Positions 54,891 to 62,908 of a DNA stretch of 64,000 bases are shown here, piece after piece. A program made the position numbers and the translations under genes. This DNA is from Bacteriovoracales bacterium. Its GTDB lineage: Bacteria; Bdellovibrionota; Bacteriovoracia; Bacteriovoracales; Bacteriovoracaceae. Within the stretch, counting starts at the first letter, position 1. The number at the start of each line of letters is the position of its first letter. The stretch lies in assembly GCA_028346125.1 (NCBI GenBank), contig JAOMEV010000007.1, positions 1-64,000 on the forward strand. Direction: 5' to 3'. The notes beneath the pieces are model-generated. The model saw nothing but the letters and a program-made list of their open reading frames with translations. It was not told the DNA's origin and searched no databases.

Positions 54891-55580
54891 ATGCATCAGG
54901 GGTTTGAGGGGTCCAATAACGCTCATAGAGGGCAATCTACTCAAAAAATGTTTGTGGCAGTTGCAGGAAATATAGGGTCTGGGAAGACTACTTTGACAAA
55001 AAAACTATCTCAAAGATTGAATTGGAAACCTCAATATGAACCAGTGGAAAACAATCCCTACTTAGCCGATTTTTATAAGGATATGGCGAGATGGTCTTTT
55101 GAACTCCAGGTCTATTTTTTAACTCACCGTTTTAATTCACATAGATTAATAGAGTGTTCTAACTTTAGCGCGATACAAGATCGTTCGATTTATGAAGATG
55201 CTTATATTTTTGCAAGAAGCCTTTTTGAAAAAGGATATATGAGTAAACGAGAGTACGAAAATTATTATCGTTTATTTATGACGATGACCCAATTTATGGG
55301 CCCCCCAACCTTGATGATTTTCTTGAAAAGATCTGTCAATAAACTCATGGACAGGATTAGGGAAAGAGGGAGAGAGTGTGAAAAAGAAATTTCAACGGAC
55401 TACATTTCTCAGTTAAATGAATACTATCATGACTGGTATGAAACTTATAATCTTGGGAAATATATTGTTGTTGATACAGATGATTTGGACTTTTTGAATA
55501 ATGAAAGCCAGTTTGAAAGGCTTGTGCAGAAGATACAAGACAGTATGGAGCAGCAAGACCTTTTTTATTCATACCATTAA
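54891..55580 (+). CDS. Deoxynucleoside kinase
   Basis: It phosphorylates deoxynucleosides for dNTP salvage. From ATG 54891, supported by GGGAG at 54881-54885, the protein has 229 residues. There is a P-loop AGNIGSGKTTLTKK near 25, the active-site ERS-like motif QDRSIYEDAYIFA near 100 with arginine, and a lid region RIRERGRECEKEIS near 157. It resembles bacterial dAK/dGK-type kinases rather than thymidine kinase. Uptake of prey or medium nucleosides is a possible reason; that is inference. Confidence 0.9.
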   Translation: MHQGFEGSNNAHRGQSTQKMFVAVAGNIGSGKTTLTKKLSQRLNWKPQYEPVENNPYLADFYKDMARWSFELQVYFLTHRFNSHRLIECSNFSAIQDRSIYEDAYIFARSLFEKGYMSKREYENYYRLFMTMTQFMGPPTLMIFLKRSVNKLMDRIRERGRECEKEISTDYISQLNEYYHDWYETYNLGKYIVVDTDDLDFLNNESQFERLVQKIQDSMEQQDLFYSYH

Positions 55581-55672
55581 AAATATCTTCAAATTAAATA
55601 AATAATTCTTAATATTTATTATAATCCTCCGAGAATCTTTTTGGTTGCAAAAGACTATTGGGGGAGATTTTG

Positions 55673-56323
55673 ATGGGCAAATTCAAGGTATTATTTCTAT
55701 TATTACTCTTCTTGTTACAGTTTTCATGTTCGAAAACCAAGAAAAAAGAAGATCCTGAGAAAGCCACTCCTGATATAGTTAAAGATGAAAGCAATGAGAG
55801 AAAAACGGCAGAAGAAGAACTTATTGTAGAGGAAGAGACAACTGAGGAGGGTGAAGAAGAGGAGCTTATTGTCGAAGAGGATGTAGAGAAAACAGGTGAA
55901 ACGCAAGCCGAAAAAACTTCTGAAGATAAAAAAGAAATATCTCTTTCTGGAAATATCGCTCAATACAAAGTGAAAAAGGGTGAAACCTTAATGTTGATAG
56001 CCTTTAAGGTTTATGGCGATTATGGTAAATGGAAAAGTATTGCTGAGCAAAACCCCCAACTAAAAGTTAAAGGTATAAGAGCAGGAATGAGTTTAAAATA
56101 CGATATGCCTACTCAAGAATTTAGTTGGCAACCTGTTGGCTTGGCTCATTTGATAAAATCTGGGGAAACTTTAGGGAAGATATCTAAAAATAAGTATGGC
56201 ACTTCTAAAAAGTGGAAAAATATTTGGAATAATAATAAGCCCTTAATCAAGAACCCAAATTTGATTTTTGCAGGCTTTACCATTTATTATAAGCCTGGTG
56301 GGAAAGAACTGGCTTCCTGGTAA
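55673..56323 (+). CDS. LysM-domain lipoprotein
   Basis: From ATG 55673 (GGGGAG at 55661) the protein has 216 residues. Lipobox LQFSC places the acyl-cysteine near 19. A Glu-rich segment with two EELIVEE copies follows (about 45-85), then two LysM peptidoglycan-binding domains, YKVKKGETLMLIAFKVYGD near 109 and HLIKSGETLGKISKNKYGT near 166. It is probably an outer- or inner-membrane lipoprotein bound to the wall. A clear terminator ends the gene. Confidence 0.88.
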   Translation: MGKFKVLFLLLLFLLQFSCSKTKKKEDPEKATPDIVKDESNERKTAEEELIVEEETTEEGEEEELIVEEDVEKTGETQAEKTSEDKKEISLSGNIAQYKVKKGETLMLIAFKVYGDYGKWKSIAEQNPQLKVKGIRAGMSLKYDMPTQEFSWQPVGLAHLIKSGETLGKISKNKYGTSKKWKNIWNNNKPLIKNPNLIFAGFTIYYKPGGKELASW

Positions 56324-56358
56324 TTAAAGTTAAGAAAGTTTCATTTCTTTTCTTGTGC

Positions 56359-56382
56359 GGCCCTTTAGAAAAGGGCCTTTTC
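56359..56382 (+). terminator. Intrinsic terminator after the LysM lipoprotein gene
   Basis: GGCCCTTT (56359-56366) pairs perfectly with AAAGGGCC (56370-56377) through a 3-base loop and is followed by TTTTC. An 8-bp stem plus T-run is a textbook intrinsic terminator, 36 bases after the stop. Confidence 0.85.
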
Positions 56383-56401
56383 TATTGGTTGCTTTGGGAA
56401 T

Positions 56402-57190
56402 ATGAAAAAATTACTGTTATTATTGCAGCTTACTACTCTTTTAGGTCTTGGTTCTTGTGGCTTTACAGGCTTATTTTTAAAAGAGAAAAATATTTATTTA
56501 AAGTCTTATAAAGACTATTCTTCCCAGGACTATATTCAACATTTAGGTTTTTTAGGAGAGCGCTATTTAAAAACTCCAAATGTAAAAATCTATAAATTGT
56601 CAGGTCGAAGTAAGAAATATTTAAGTAAAATATATAAAAAAATTATTGAAAATAATGAACTCATCTTTAAGCAGAAAGAAAGGCCCAAAATTTACATAAT
56701 AAAAGATGAGGTACCTTTTTATTTTTCATTACCAGGGGCCAACTTTTTTTTCTCATTAGGTCTAATCAAGAGTTATATGAAAAATGAGGGAGTCCTAATA
56801 GCTTGTTTTGCTTTTGAGATTTTAAAATCCCTTCGGAATATCTACCCAAAGAAAATACTATACCCTAAAGGTTTTGCAACCACAGGTGAAATGCTTGCTT
56901 TAACTCGACTTCCCTTTGGAATAAAAGTCAATTTGCATAAGTGGACATTTAATATTTTAAAAAGATCTAACTATGATCCATATAGTCACCTTATTTGGAT
57001 GCAGATACAAAATAAAAACCCATTGGATTTTTCTTTCCAACATGGTCATAATAACAAAGTGATTAGAGAAGAATATTTCTTGAAGAATTATATTTTGAAA
57101 GAAATAGGGCCATTAGAAAAAAAGCAATTGGTAGAAAAAAACTCGTCAAGAGAATTTTATAATTTTCTTGAAAGTTTGAAAAAGAGTTAG
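56402..57190 (+). CDS. Degenerate M48-like lipoprotein without zinc motif
   Basis: The 262-residue protein has lipobox GLGSC with acyl-cysteine at 19. Its core YIIKDEVPFYFSLPGANFFF near 98-117 matches the stretch that precedes the active site in M48 metalloproteases (usual NAFALPGG), followed by GLIKSYMKN and then FEILK at 138-142, exactly where HExxH should be. Both zinc histidines are absent (F138 and K142); only the glutamate E139 remains. The protein is therefore probably a non-catalytic homologue. It lies upstream of the AmgK-like gene with a 3-base gap. Confidence 0.7.
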   Translation: MKKLLLLLQLTTLLGLGSCGFTGLFLKEKNIYLKSYKDYSSQDYIQHLGFLGERYLKTPNVKIYKLSGRSKKYLSKIYKKIIENNELIFKQKERPKIYIIKDEVPFYFSLPGANFFFSLGLIKSYMKNEGVLIACFAFEILKSLRNIYPKKILYPKGFATTGEMLALTRLPFGIKVNLHKWTFNILKRSNYDPYSHLIWMQIQNKNPLDFSFQHGHNNKVIREEYFLKNYILKEIGPLEKKQLVEKNSSREFYNFLESLKKS

Positions 57191-57193
57191 AAA

Positions 57194-58225
57194 ATGCAAA
57201 ATAATAGTTTTGACGTCGATGCTATCATTAAAAACTTAAAGAGATCATCTTTTTCTGGAAAAATAAAAGAACAAGATTTAAAGAAAGTTGAAAAGGTCTC
57301 AGGGGACGCTTCTTCAAGGCAATATTTTCGGATAAAGACAAAAAGTAAAAATTATATCTTATGTTTAGATAAGAGCTATGAAGGACCTAGCAATAATAAT
57401 CATTTTAGGAAAGTACAGGAAGTTCTCAAGCATAATGGAATAAGTGTTCCTGAGCTATATAAAACAAACTTAGACCCTAATATGATTTTAGAGCAGGATT
57501 TAGGGGACCAAACATTACGTTCTTTATTGGCCGAAAAAAATAGTGATCAAGATGAGTTTCTTATATACAAGTCTTGCCTAGATATTTTAATGATGATTCA
57601 CCAGATTGATCCGCAGAAATACCAAGGGGAGGCCTTCACAAAGCTTTTTTTTGATCACATTAAGTTGATGGAGGAAGTTAATTTTACAATAGAGCACTTT
57701 TTGAGGGGATTCTTGGGGGCAAAGTTAACTCAGAGGGATATAGATATTTTGCAGAAGTATTTTTTACAAATAAGTCACTTGTTGGCCAATGGCCCATTTG
57801 TTCTCACGCACCGTGATTTCCATTCCAAAAATATAATGTGTTATGAAAGGGAGCTTTTTGTCATAGATTTCCAGGATATTAGAATGGGACTGCCCCATTA
57901 TGATCTCGTGTCCATTCTTGAAGATTGTTATTACCAGGTTAGAAGAGAAAATGTTAATAAGTTAAAAAAATATTATTTTGATAACTTCATTGTCGCTAAT
58001 AATTTGAAGGGAAAAAGTGACTTTGAAAAGTTATATGATTATATGACCATTCAGAGAACCTTTAAAGCAATAGGCAGTTTTTCTTTTGTTTTTATGAAAA
58101 AAGGTGATCCTCGCTTTTTGAAATATATAGGTTTTGGAATGGAAAAGATCAAAGAAAAGCTATCAAGGTACCCAGAATTAGAAATATTGAAGAAAAACCT
58201 TTTTAAGTATTATTATGGAAATTGA
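57194..58225 (+). CDS. AmgK-like sugar kinase (APH fold)
   Basis: A 343-residue protein of the aminoglycoside phosphotransferase fold: nucleotide loop ASSRQYFRI near 35, GQTLRSL-like region, and the catalytic loop LTHRDFHSKNIM near 206 followed by the metal-binding FVIDFQDIRMGLP near 224. Its overlap with the next gene (11 bases), a MurU-type nucleotidyltransferase, makes N-acetylmuramate/N-acetylglucosamine 1-kinase the likely role, feeding UDP-MurNAc recycling. Specificity is inferred from the pair. Confidence 0.75.
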   Translation: MQNNSFDVDAIIKNLKRSSFSGKIKEQDLKKVEKVSGDASSRQYFRIKTKSKNYILCLDKSYEGPSNNNHFRKVQEVLKHNGISVPELYKTNLDPNMILEQDLGDQTLRSLLAEKNSDQDEFLIYKSCLDILMMIHQIDPQKYQGEAFTKLFFDHIKLMEEVNFTIEHFLRGFLGAKLTQRDIDILQKYFLQISHLLANGPFVLTHRDFHSKNIMCYERELFVIDFQDIRMGLPHYDLVSILEDCYYQVRRENVNKLKKYYFDNFIVANNLKGKSDFEKLYDYMTIQRTFKAIGSFSFVFMKKGDPRFLKYIGFGMEKIKEKLSRYPELEILKKNLFKYYYGN

Positions 58226-59168
58226 TTATTGTCTTATTTTATCGGCTGGCTTCGGAACGAGGATGGGAAAAGTTGGAAAAGTCTTGCCAAAAGTCTTGTG
58301 GCCATTATTTGAAAAAACTCTTCTTGAAGCACAGTATCATTGGGTCAGAGAACTAGGGTGCAAGAATATTTTTGTAAATACTCATTATCTTCATGAAAAG
58401 ATAAATAGCTATATCGATTCGAATAACAACCTTGATATAAATGTTTTATATGAAAAAGAATTACTGAATACAGGTGGTGCGATTCATAACCTGAAAAATC
58501 GGTATAATATTAAAAAAGGAAAACTTCTTGTAATTGCTGGAGATCAATTTTATTTTTTTCCAAACAGTGAATGGGAAAGGGCCATAGAAAAAATTGAAAA
58601 AGCTCATAGCGTTCTTTTTGGCCTCAAAACTAATGGAAGGACTGACTCTTACAATGAATTAGTTTTGGATAAAGGTTTATTGAAGTCAATCGTGCCTTAC
58701 AAAGCAGAATCTCATTTCAATAGAGATTATGTAACTTACTCAGGTTTAGGCCTTGTTAATATGGAACTTTTAGAAAACAAAAATGGAAGGTCTTCCTTTT
58801 TTGAAACTGTGGCAAATTATTCTGAAAGTAAAGTTGAAGTCATTATTCCAGAGGTCGAGGAGTACTGGGATTTTGGAAGCAACAAGAGGTATTATGAAAA
58901 TATCTATTCTATTCTGGGAGACTTTTTAGATCGCAACAACGGTCAATTGTTGCAATTTTGCTTTAGAAATAAAATATTTACTCCTGAAAAAGTTTGTGAA
59001 GAGCTTAGGTCGTATGGTCCCTCCGAAGGGCTTGAAACAATTAATTTATCAGGGAGCCCTTTATTAGATGATAAAAAGTCATACTCAGTCATCTTGAAAG
59101 GTGGCCATCAAGTTAAAAAGCGTGGTGGGATAATATATGAAAACCTTTTCGATAATATTAGAAATTAA
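58215..59168 (+). CDS. MurU-like sugar-1-phosphate nucleotidyltransferase
   Basis: The 317 residues begin with the nucleotidyltransferase motif CLILSAGFGTRMGKVGKVLP (the LSAGxGTRM..PK pattern), NVLYEKELLNTGGAI near 79 and VIAGDQFYFF near 103 with metal aspartate. The C-terminal part is longer than MurU alone. Translation is coupled to the kinase gene just before it, supporting a MurNAc alpha-1-phosphate uridylyltransferase role; other sugars such as mannose or glucose remain possible. Confidence 0.72.
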   Translation: MEIDYCLILSAGFGTRMGKVGKVLPKVLWPLFEKTLLEAQYHWVRELGCKNIFVNTHYLHEKINSYIDSNNNLDINVLYEKELLNTGGAIHNLKNRYNIKKGKLLVIAGDQFYFFPNSEWERAIEKIEKAHSVLFGLKTNGRTDSYNELVLDKGLLKSIVPYKAESHFNRDYVTYSGLGLVNMELLENKNGRSSFFETVANYSESKVEVIIPEVEEYWDFGSNKRYYENIYSILGDFLDRNNGQLLQFCFRNKIFTPEKVCEELRSYGPSEGLETINLSGSPLLDDKKSYSVILKGGHQVKKRGGIIYENLFDNIRN

Positions 59169-59354
59169 TTATGAGTTTTCAACAAGTTTAATACAGTTTA
59201 GAGGGCATACTTCTGTGCAGGCTTGGCATAGAGTACAAGACCATGTTTCTATTGTATAAGTTTGATTTATTTTTATAATTGCATTCTCTGGGCATAGAAT
59301 TCGACAGATATCGCAAGAAATGCATAGAGAGGTTATTTCTAAATTTGGAATCAT
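59169..59354 (-). CDS. Small 2x[4Fe-4S] ferredoxin
   Basis: A 61-residue protein with two cysteine motifs of the bacterial ferredoxin type: CISCDICRILCPENAI near 11 and CTLCQACTEVCPLNCI near 40, each CxxCxxCxxxCP. No other domain exists. It could be an electron carrier for an unknown partner. It is convergent with the MurU-like gene, with stops adjoining and no overlap. Confidence 0.9.
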   Translation of the reverse strand: MIPNLEITSLCISCDICRILCPENAIIKINQTYTIETWSCTLCQACTEVCPLNCIKLVENS

Positions 59355-59400
59355 TAGTTTTATTATATAAAGGATTTAATAAAAAAAAAGGTACAGAAAA

Positions 59401-60138
59401 ATGGGCCTAAAAGTTTACAAATATAATGAGGTTATTCAAAACCTAATGTTGTTTCTAATCCTTTCAATATTTTACCTTCATATTGTCATCTCTTTCAATA
59501 AGGGTCTATCTGCTTTAAATTGGATAAGTTTGAAGTCTCTTGTTTTTGATTTGCCAGTATTGAATTTGCTTTTTATTGGATCGATATTATCAATAATGAG
59601 GGCGAAAAGTTTTTCTAAGATATTTCTCACTTTATTCTTTATTTATATTTCTTCTTATGGCTTTCTTCTTTTTTTTAAAAACTTTGACAAAATTATATTG
59701 GTTTTGAATTTTATATATATAATTTTTGCTTTTTATTTTTATATATATTGGACCTTTGAGCTAAGGAAAGCGATTTATTTACCTTGTTACACACCACATG
59801 ATATAGGAGACAAAACATATTATGATCTTAAGGGAAAGATTCTTATTAAAGATCGTAAAAAAGAGATATCAGGCTATATTGTAAATTGGGATCAAGAGGG
59901 TTGCTTTTTTTATAGTAAGGATTTACCTGAAAAAAGGAATAAGGGTAAATTGACTCTTGTTATCGAATTTGAGGGGTTAGTATTCTCGCAAGATGCTGAA
60001 ATTGTAACGAGTTATTTTAATGGCATAGGGCTTCGTTTTGTTATTAAGAAAAAAGAAAATAATTCATCGTACAGCTGGAGTGATTTTTTTAAGATAATAG
60101 GAGACAGAGGTTTCCTTCCTCTTTATTTAAGGAAATAA
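59401..60138 (+). CDS. Membrane protein with PilZ-like C-terminus
   Basis: A 245-residue protein with about four hydrophobic segments in residues 15-120 (for example NLMLFLILSIFYLHIVISF), followed by a soluble beta-rich end. The end shows YDLKGKILIKDRKKEISGYI, WDQEGCFFYSK and IVTSYFNGIGLRFV, which resemble PilZ domains, c-di-GMP receptors. The usual RxxxR and DxSxxG motifs are not complete, so c-di-GMP binding is uncertain. Confidence 0.5.
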   Translation: MGLKVYKYNEVIQNLMLFLILSIFYLHIVISFNKGLSALNWISLKSLVFDLPVLNLLFIGSILSIMRAKSFSKIFLTLFFIYISSYGFLLFFKNFDKIILVLNFIYIIFAFYFYIYWTFELRKAIYLPCYTPHDIGDKTYYDLKGKILIKDRKKEISGYIVNWDQEGCFFYSKDLPEKRNKGKLTLVIEFEGLVFSQDAEIVTSYFNGIGLRFVIKKKENNSSYSWSDFFKIIGDRGFLPLYLRK

Positions 60139-60144
60139 AGATTT

Positions 60145-60591
60145 ATGATGGTTAGGGTGATCGTACTTTTAATTTTTTCACAGCTATTAACTTCGTGTTT
60201 TGTTTCTAAGGATGGACCTGAGGGAACTTTGAAAGGATTTATAGCACGCCAATTTTCAGGTAATGTGAGTAAAGGTGAAATTTTAGGAGATACTACAGGT
60301 GCGCTTTATAATGAATATAACAATATGAGTGATGAGCTATTTGATAAGATCTATAAAAGTAATAAATACAAAAAAGGAAAAATAAATATTCACTTTAAAA
60401 AGTGCAATGAGAATAAATGCTCCATTACATATTCGATAAACTATAATATGAGAATAAAGAAAGGTGCAGGTACAGAAGTCGAAATAAAAAAAATGGCGAC
60501 ATTACTAAAGAATGAAAAAGATATTTGGAAAATTTCAAATATTATGAATATAAAGACATATTATGAACCATCGGAAATTATTGTAAAATAG
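60145..60591 (+). CDS. Unrecognised small lipoprotein, 148 residues
   Basis: A lipoprotein with lipobox LLTSC (acyl-cysteine near 18). The mature part includes GPEGTLKGFIARQFSG, a pattern like DUF4878-type lipoproteins with an NTF2-like fold, then a Lys-rich mixed segment with two further cysteines (FKKCNENKC) that may form a disulfide. Function unknown. It starts 7 bases after the PilZ-like gene, so is likely co-transcribed. Confidence 0.7.
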   Translation: MMVRVIVLLIFSQLLTSCFVSKDGPEGTLKGFIARQFSGNVSKGEILGDTTGALYNEYNNMSDELFDKIYKSNKYKKGKINIHFKKCNENKCSITYSINYNMRIKKGAGTEVEIKKMATLLKNEKDIWKISNIMNIKTYYEPSEIIVK

Positions 60592-60619
60592 ACATTTAAT
60601 GTCTTCTTAGGATTAAAAT

Positions 60620-61087
60620 TTGGATATGCCAATACAACCTAAATCAGAAGAAAAATTTTTCAACAAACTTATGGATGAGACGTTTAAAAGTTTAGGAGAA
60701 GACTTTAAAGATGGCCATGATTTAACGTTAAAAACCTCTATTGAAGAGGTACATCACAAATTGGAAGGCGAAGGAGTCCCTTGTTTTCCTCTCGCATTTT
60801 TAAAGGAGACTTTGTGCTTCAGAGTAGCGATGGATGAAAAAATTCTAGATTTTCCACACAACTGGTCTATCTTTCAAAATCTTTTTGAGTCAATGAGCAG
60901 TAACCAAGATTACATGTGCTGGATTGATCGGGAAGATGACAATGATTTTATTTTAAAAGTTTTGGGCGAATGGGTTGGTGAAAACTTAGAGGCCGTGATT
61001 TTGCTTTCGGGTCCTAGTCCACTTTTAGCCATTATTCCAAAAAGCCGAAGATCTGACTTCAGCATGTTGAAAAAAAACTTCTTTTAA
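60620..61087 (+). CDS. Unrecognised cytoplasmic protein, 155 residues
   Basis: No signal peptide or membrane segment is visible, and I do not recognise the family. The TTG at 60620 has AGGA seven bases upstream; the ATG at 60626 is the alternative. The sequence is acidic, mixed helix and strand, with HHKLEGEGVPCFPLAF near 45 and the C-terminal PLLAIIPKSRRSDFS. It is convergent with the endonuclease-like gene. Confidence 0.7.
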   Translation: MDMPIQPKSEEKFFNKLMDETFKSLGEDFKDGHDLTLKTSIEEVHHKLEGEGVPCFPLAFLKETLCFRVAMDEKILDFPHNWSIFQNLFESMSSNQDYMCWIDREDDNDFILKVLGEWVGENLEAVILLSGPSPLLAIIPKSRRSDFSMLKKNFF

Positions 61088-61093
61088 GTCTTT

Positions 61094-61930
61094 TCAAAGA
61101 GAAAGGTAGTAATCTTTTAACATTTTTGCGTCTACTTCTAGATTTGGGCTATTACAAATAATATAGCCTTTACAATCGAAGTCTTTGAGAGCGCGAATAA
61201 GTTCCTTCCAGTTGAAGCTAGAGCTTTCAAGGTTAAGGTGCTTGAGATCTCCCTTAGAGTTAGAGCTAATTCCCGAGATGTGTATGTGCATATTGTCTAG
61301 ACATATACGTCCAAGCTCATTTTTAAGGTCTGTTAGAACACCTGTGAACTCTTCGTAGGAGTTATATTTGCCTGTTCTGGCGTAGAGGTGTGAAAAGTCC
61401 ATACAAGGGGAGCATGAATTTACTGATTTTGTAAGGCTAATGAGCTCTTGAAGAGATCCAAATTGACTGGTTTTACCAGTTAGTTCGGGCCTTAATTCAA
61501 TTTCTATATCAAGCCTTCCGAGTCTTTCTTCAATGACATTAAGACTTTTTTCGACGAGGTCAAAGACATCATAGGGAGAGTCTTTCATATAAAAAGCGGC
61601 GTGAAAGGTCATTGATTCTGCCCCACACAGGTCAGAAATTTTCGCTGTTTGAATAATTCTTTCAACAGAAGAATCAATTTTATCTTGTTCTCGGGCATTG
61701 AGATTAATGTAATAAGGACCATGCGAAGTTAGAGGGACTCCGAGCTCAAATGAGGCTCTACGCAAGCTAGAGGACACTTCCTCCTTCATTCTAACCCCAT
61801 GGGCAAACTCGAGCTGCATGCAATCGAGGTCCAGAGCGCGTATTTGCTTTACGCCCTCTATGGGATTGTTTTTTCTAGGTGTTGAATTGGGAACACCGGC
61901 AGTGCCAAAAAGTATTCTATCGAAGTTCAT
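61094..61930 (-). CDS. Endonuclease IV-like TIM-barrel protein
   Basis: The 278-residue protein has the xylose isomerase/endonuclease IV barrel. Metal-ligand motifs are HGPYYINL near 70, FHAAFYM near 109, ELRPELTGKTSQFGSLQEL near 144, the DFSHLYAR near 178 and HIHISG near 217. Short Nfo-like proteins of this kind are probable AP endonucleases (deoxyribonuclease IV). Strictly, some are sugar isomerases; the H, E, D, H ligands favour a metal enzyme. ATG at 61930. Confidence 0.75.
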   Translation of the reverse strand: MNFDRILFGTAGVPNSTPRKNNPIEGVKQIRALDLDCMQLEFAHGVRMKEEVSSSLRRASFELGVPLTSHGPYYINLNAREQDKIDSSVERIIQTAKISDLCGAESMTFHAAFYMKDSPYDVFDLVEKSLNVIEERLGRLDIEIELRPELTGKTSQFGSLQELISLTKSVNSCSPCMDFSHLYARTGKYNSYEEFTGVLTDLKNELGRICLDNMHIHISGISSNSKGDLKHLNLESSSFNWKELIRALKDFDCKGYIICNSPNLEVDAKMLKDYYLSL

Positions 61931-62059
61931 AAGATCACGCCCTTCTCGCTACAATAATTAAAAATCAATCAGTCTGAATGCGTTATAGCTCTTTTACTCT
62001 ATATTGTCTATAATTTCGTAACTAAAGTGTAATAAAGTAATGTTTTGTGGTGCATTCAT

Positions 62060-62908
62060 ATGAGACTCATTCAAATGTTTTCAGTTGTGTTAGTTCTTGG
62101 CTTTGTTTCTTTTTACCCAATTTCGTTGGGCTTTTTACTCTTTCCAAGCATGGTTTTTGGAATAAGCTTTATTCTTATTGGCTTTTTAGTCTCTGGAATA
62201 ATGTTTTTTGGTGATAAAGTTTTACTTTCTTTAATGCATGCCAGGCCTTTGCCTAAAGGCCACTACTTAGAAGATGTGTCGGATCATTATTCTTTTTTGT
62301 TCCAACAAGAGAATAAAAAGATTTATATCGTTGATGGATTTGATAACTGTTTTTTATTTAGGTCATTATTTGGAAAGACCACTTTGGTTTTTGAAAGTGC
62401 CTTATTGGAAAAACTATCTCCTAGGGAAATGGAATCTATCATTTTTCTTTCTTGTGTAAAATCCAAAGGGTCTAAACTGTTTTTGAGCTTCTCATTTCAA
62501 ATGCTTAAAGGTTTATTCTACTTTCCGACCTTTTTTCTCCCAAAGAAGTCTCAGGCCTTTAGGTCCCTTAATGTAATAATCTCCTTCTTTTTGTTTCCTT
62601 TAAGGCTAGTCGAAGTTTTTGCTTTTAAAAGAGGGCCACTTCTTTTAGATGAAGATTTTGAGGTATTCAACAAGATTTATTTAGGAAAAGAGCTAAGTTC
62701 AGCTTATTTTAAAATTGAACACTTATATTCTCAAAATATTAAAAATAAAGATGGAATCTTTGAAAGAGTTATAGAGGGACTTGCTATATTGGAGGACAAT
62801 AGGTACGATGCGTTGCGTACCGTTTTGGGTCCAAGGTTACTTTCCAAAGCAAGGTTTAAGGCCTTAATTCATGAAAAATTTAGCCAAAAATGTGACAAAG
62901 TTATTTAA
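62060..62908 (+). CDS. Degenerate HtpX-like M48 protein without HExxH
   Basis: From ATG 62060 (TTG 62045 possible) the protein has 282 residues, with membrane helices at about 6-50 and near 140-170. The block LLEKLSPREMESIIFLSCVK at 115-134 aligns with the HtpX pattern LLExLSxxELExVLAHELxH, but the five zinc-site residues are LSCVK (130-134). Both histidines and the glutamate are lost. It looks like a pseudo-protease. The next gene overlaps by 38 bases. Confidence 0.65.
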   Translation: MRLIQMFSVVLVLGFVSFYPISLGFLLFPSMVFGISFILIGFLVSGIMFFGDKVLLSLMHARPLPKGHYLEDVSDHYSFLFQQENKKIYIVDGFDNCFLFRSLFGKTTLVFESALLEKLSPREMESIIFLSCVKSKGSKLFLSFSFQMLKGLFYFPTFFLPKKSQAFRSLNVIISFFLFPLRLVEVFAFKRGPLLLDEDFEVFNKIYLGKELSSAYFKIEHLYSQNIKNKDGIFERVIEGLAILEDNRYDALRTVLGPRLLSKARFKALIHEKFSQKCDKVI

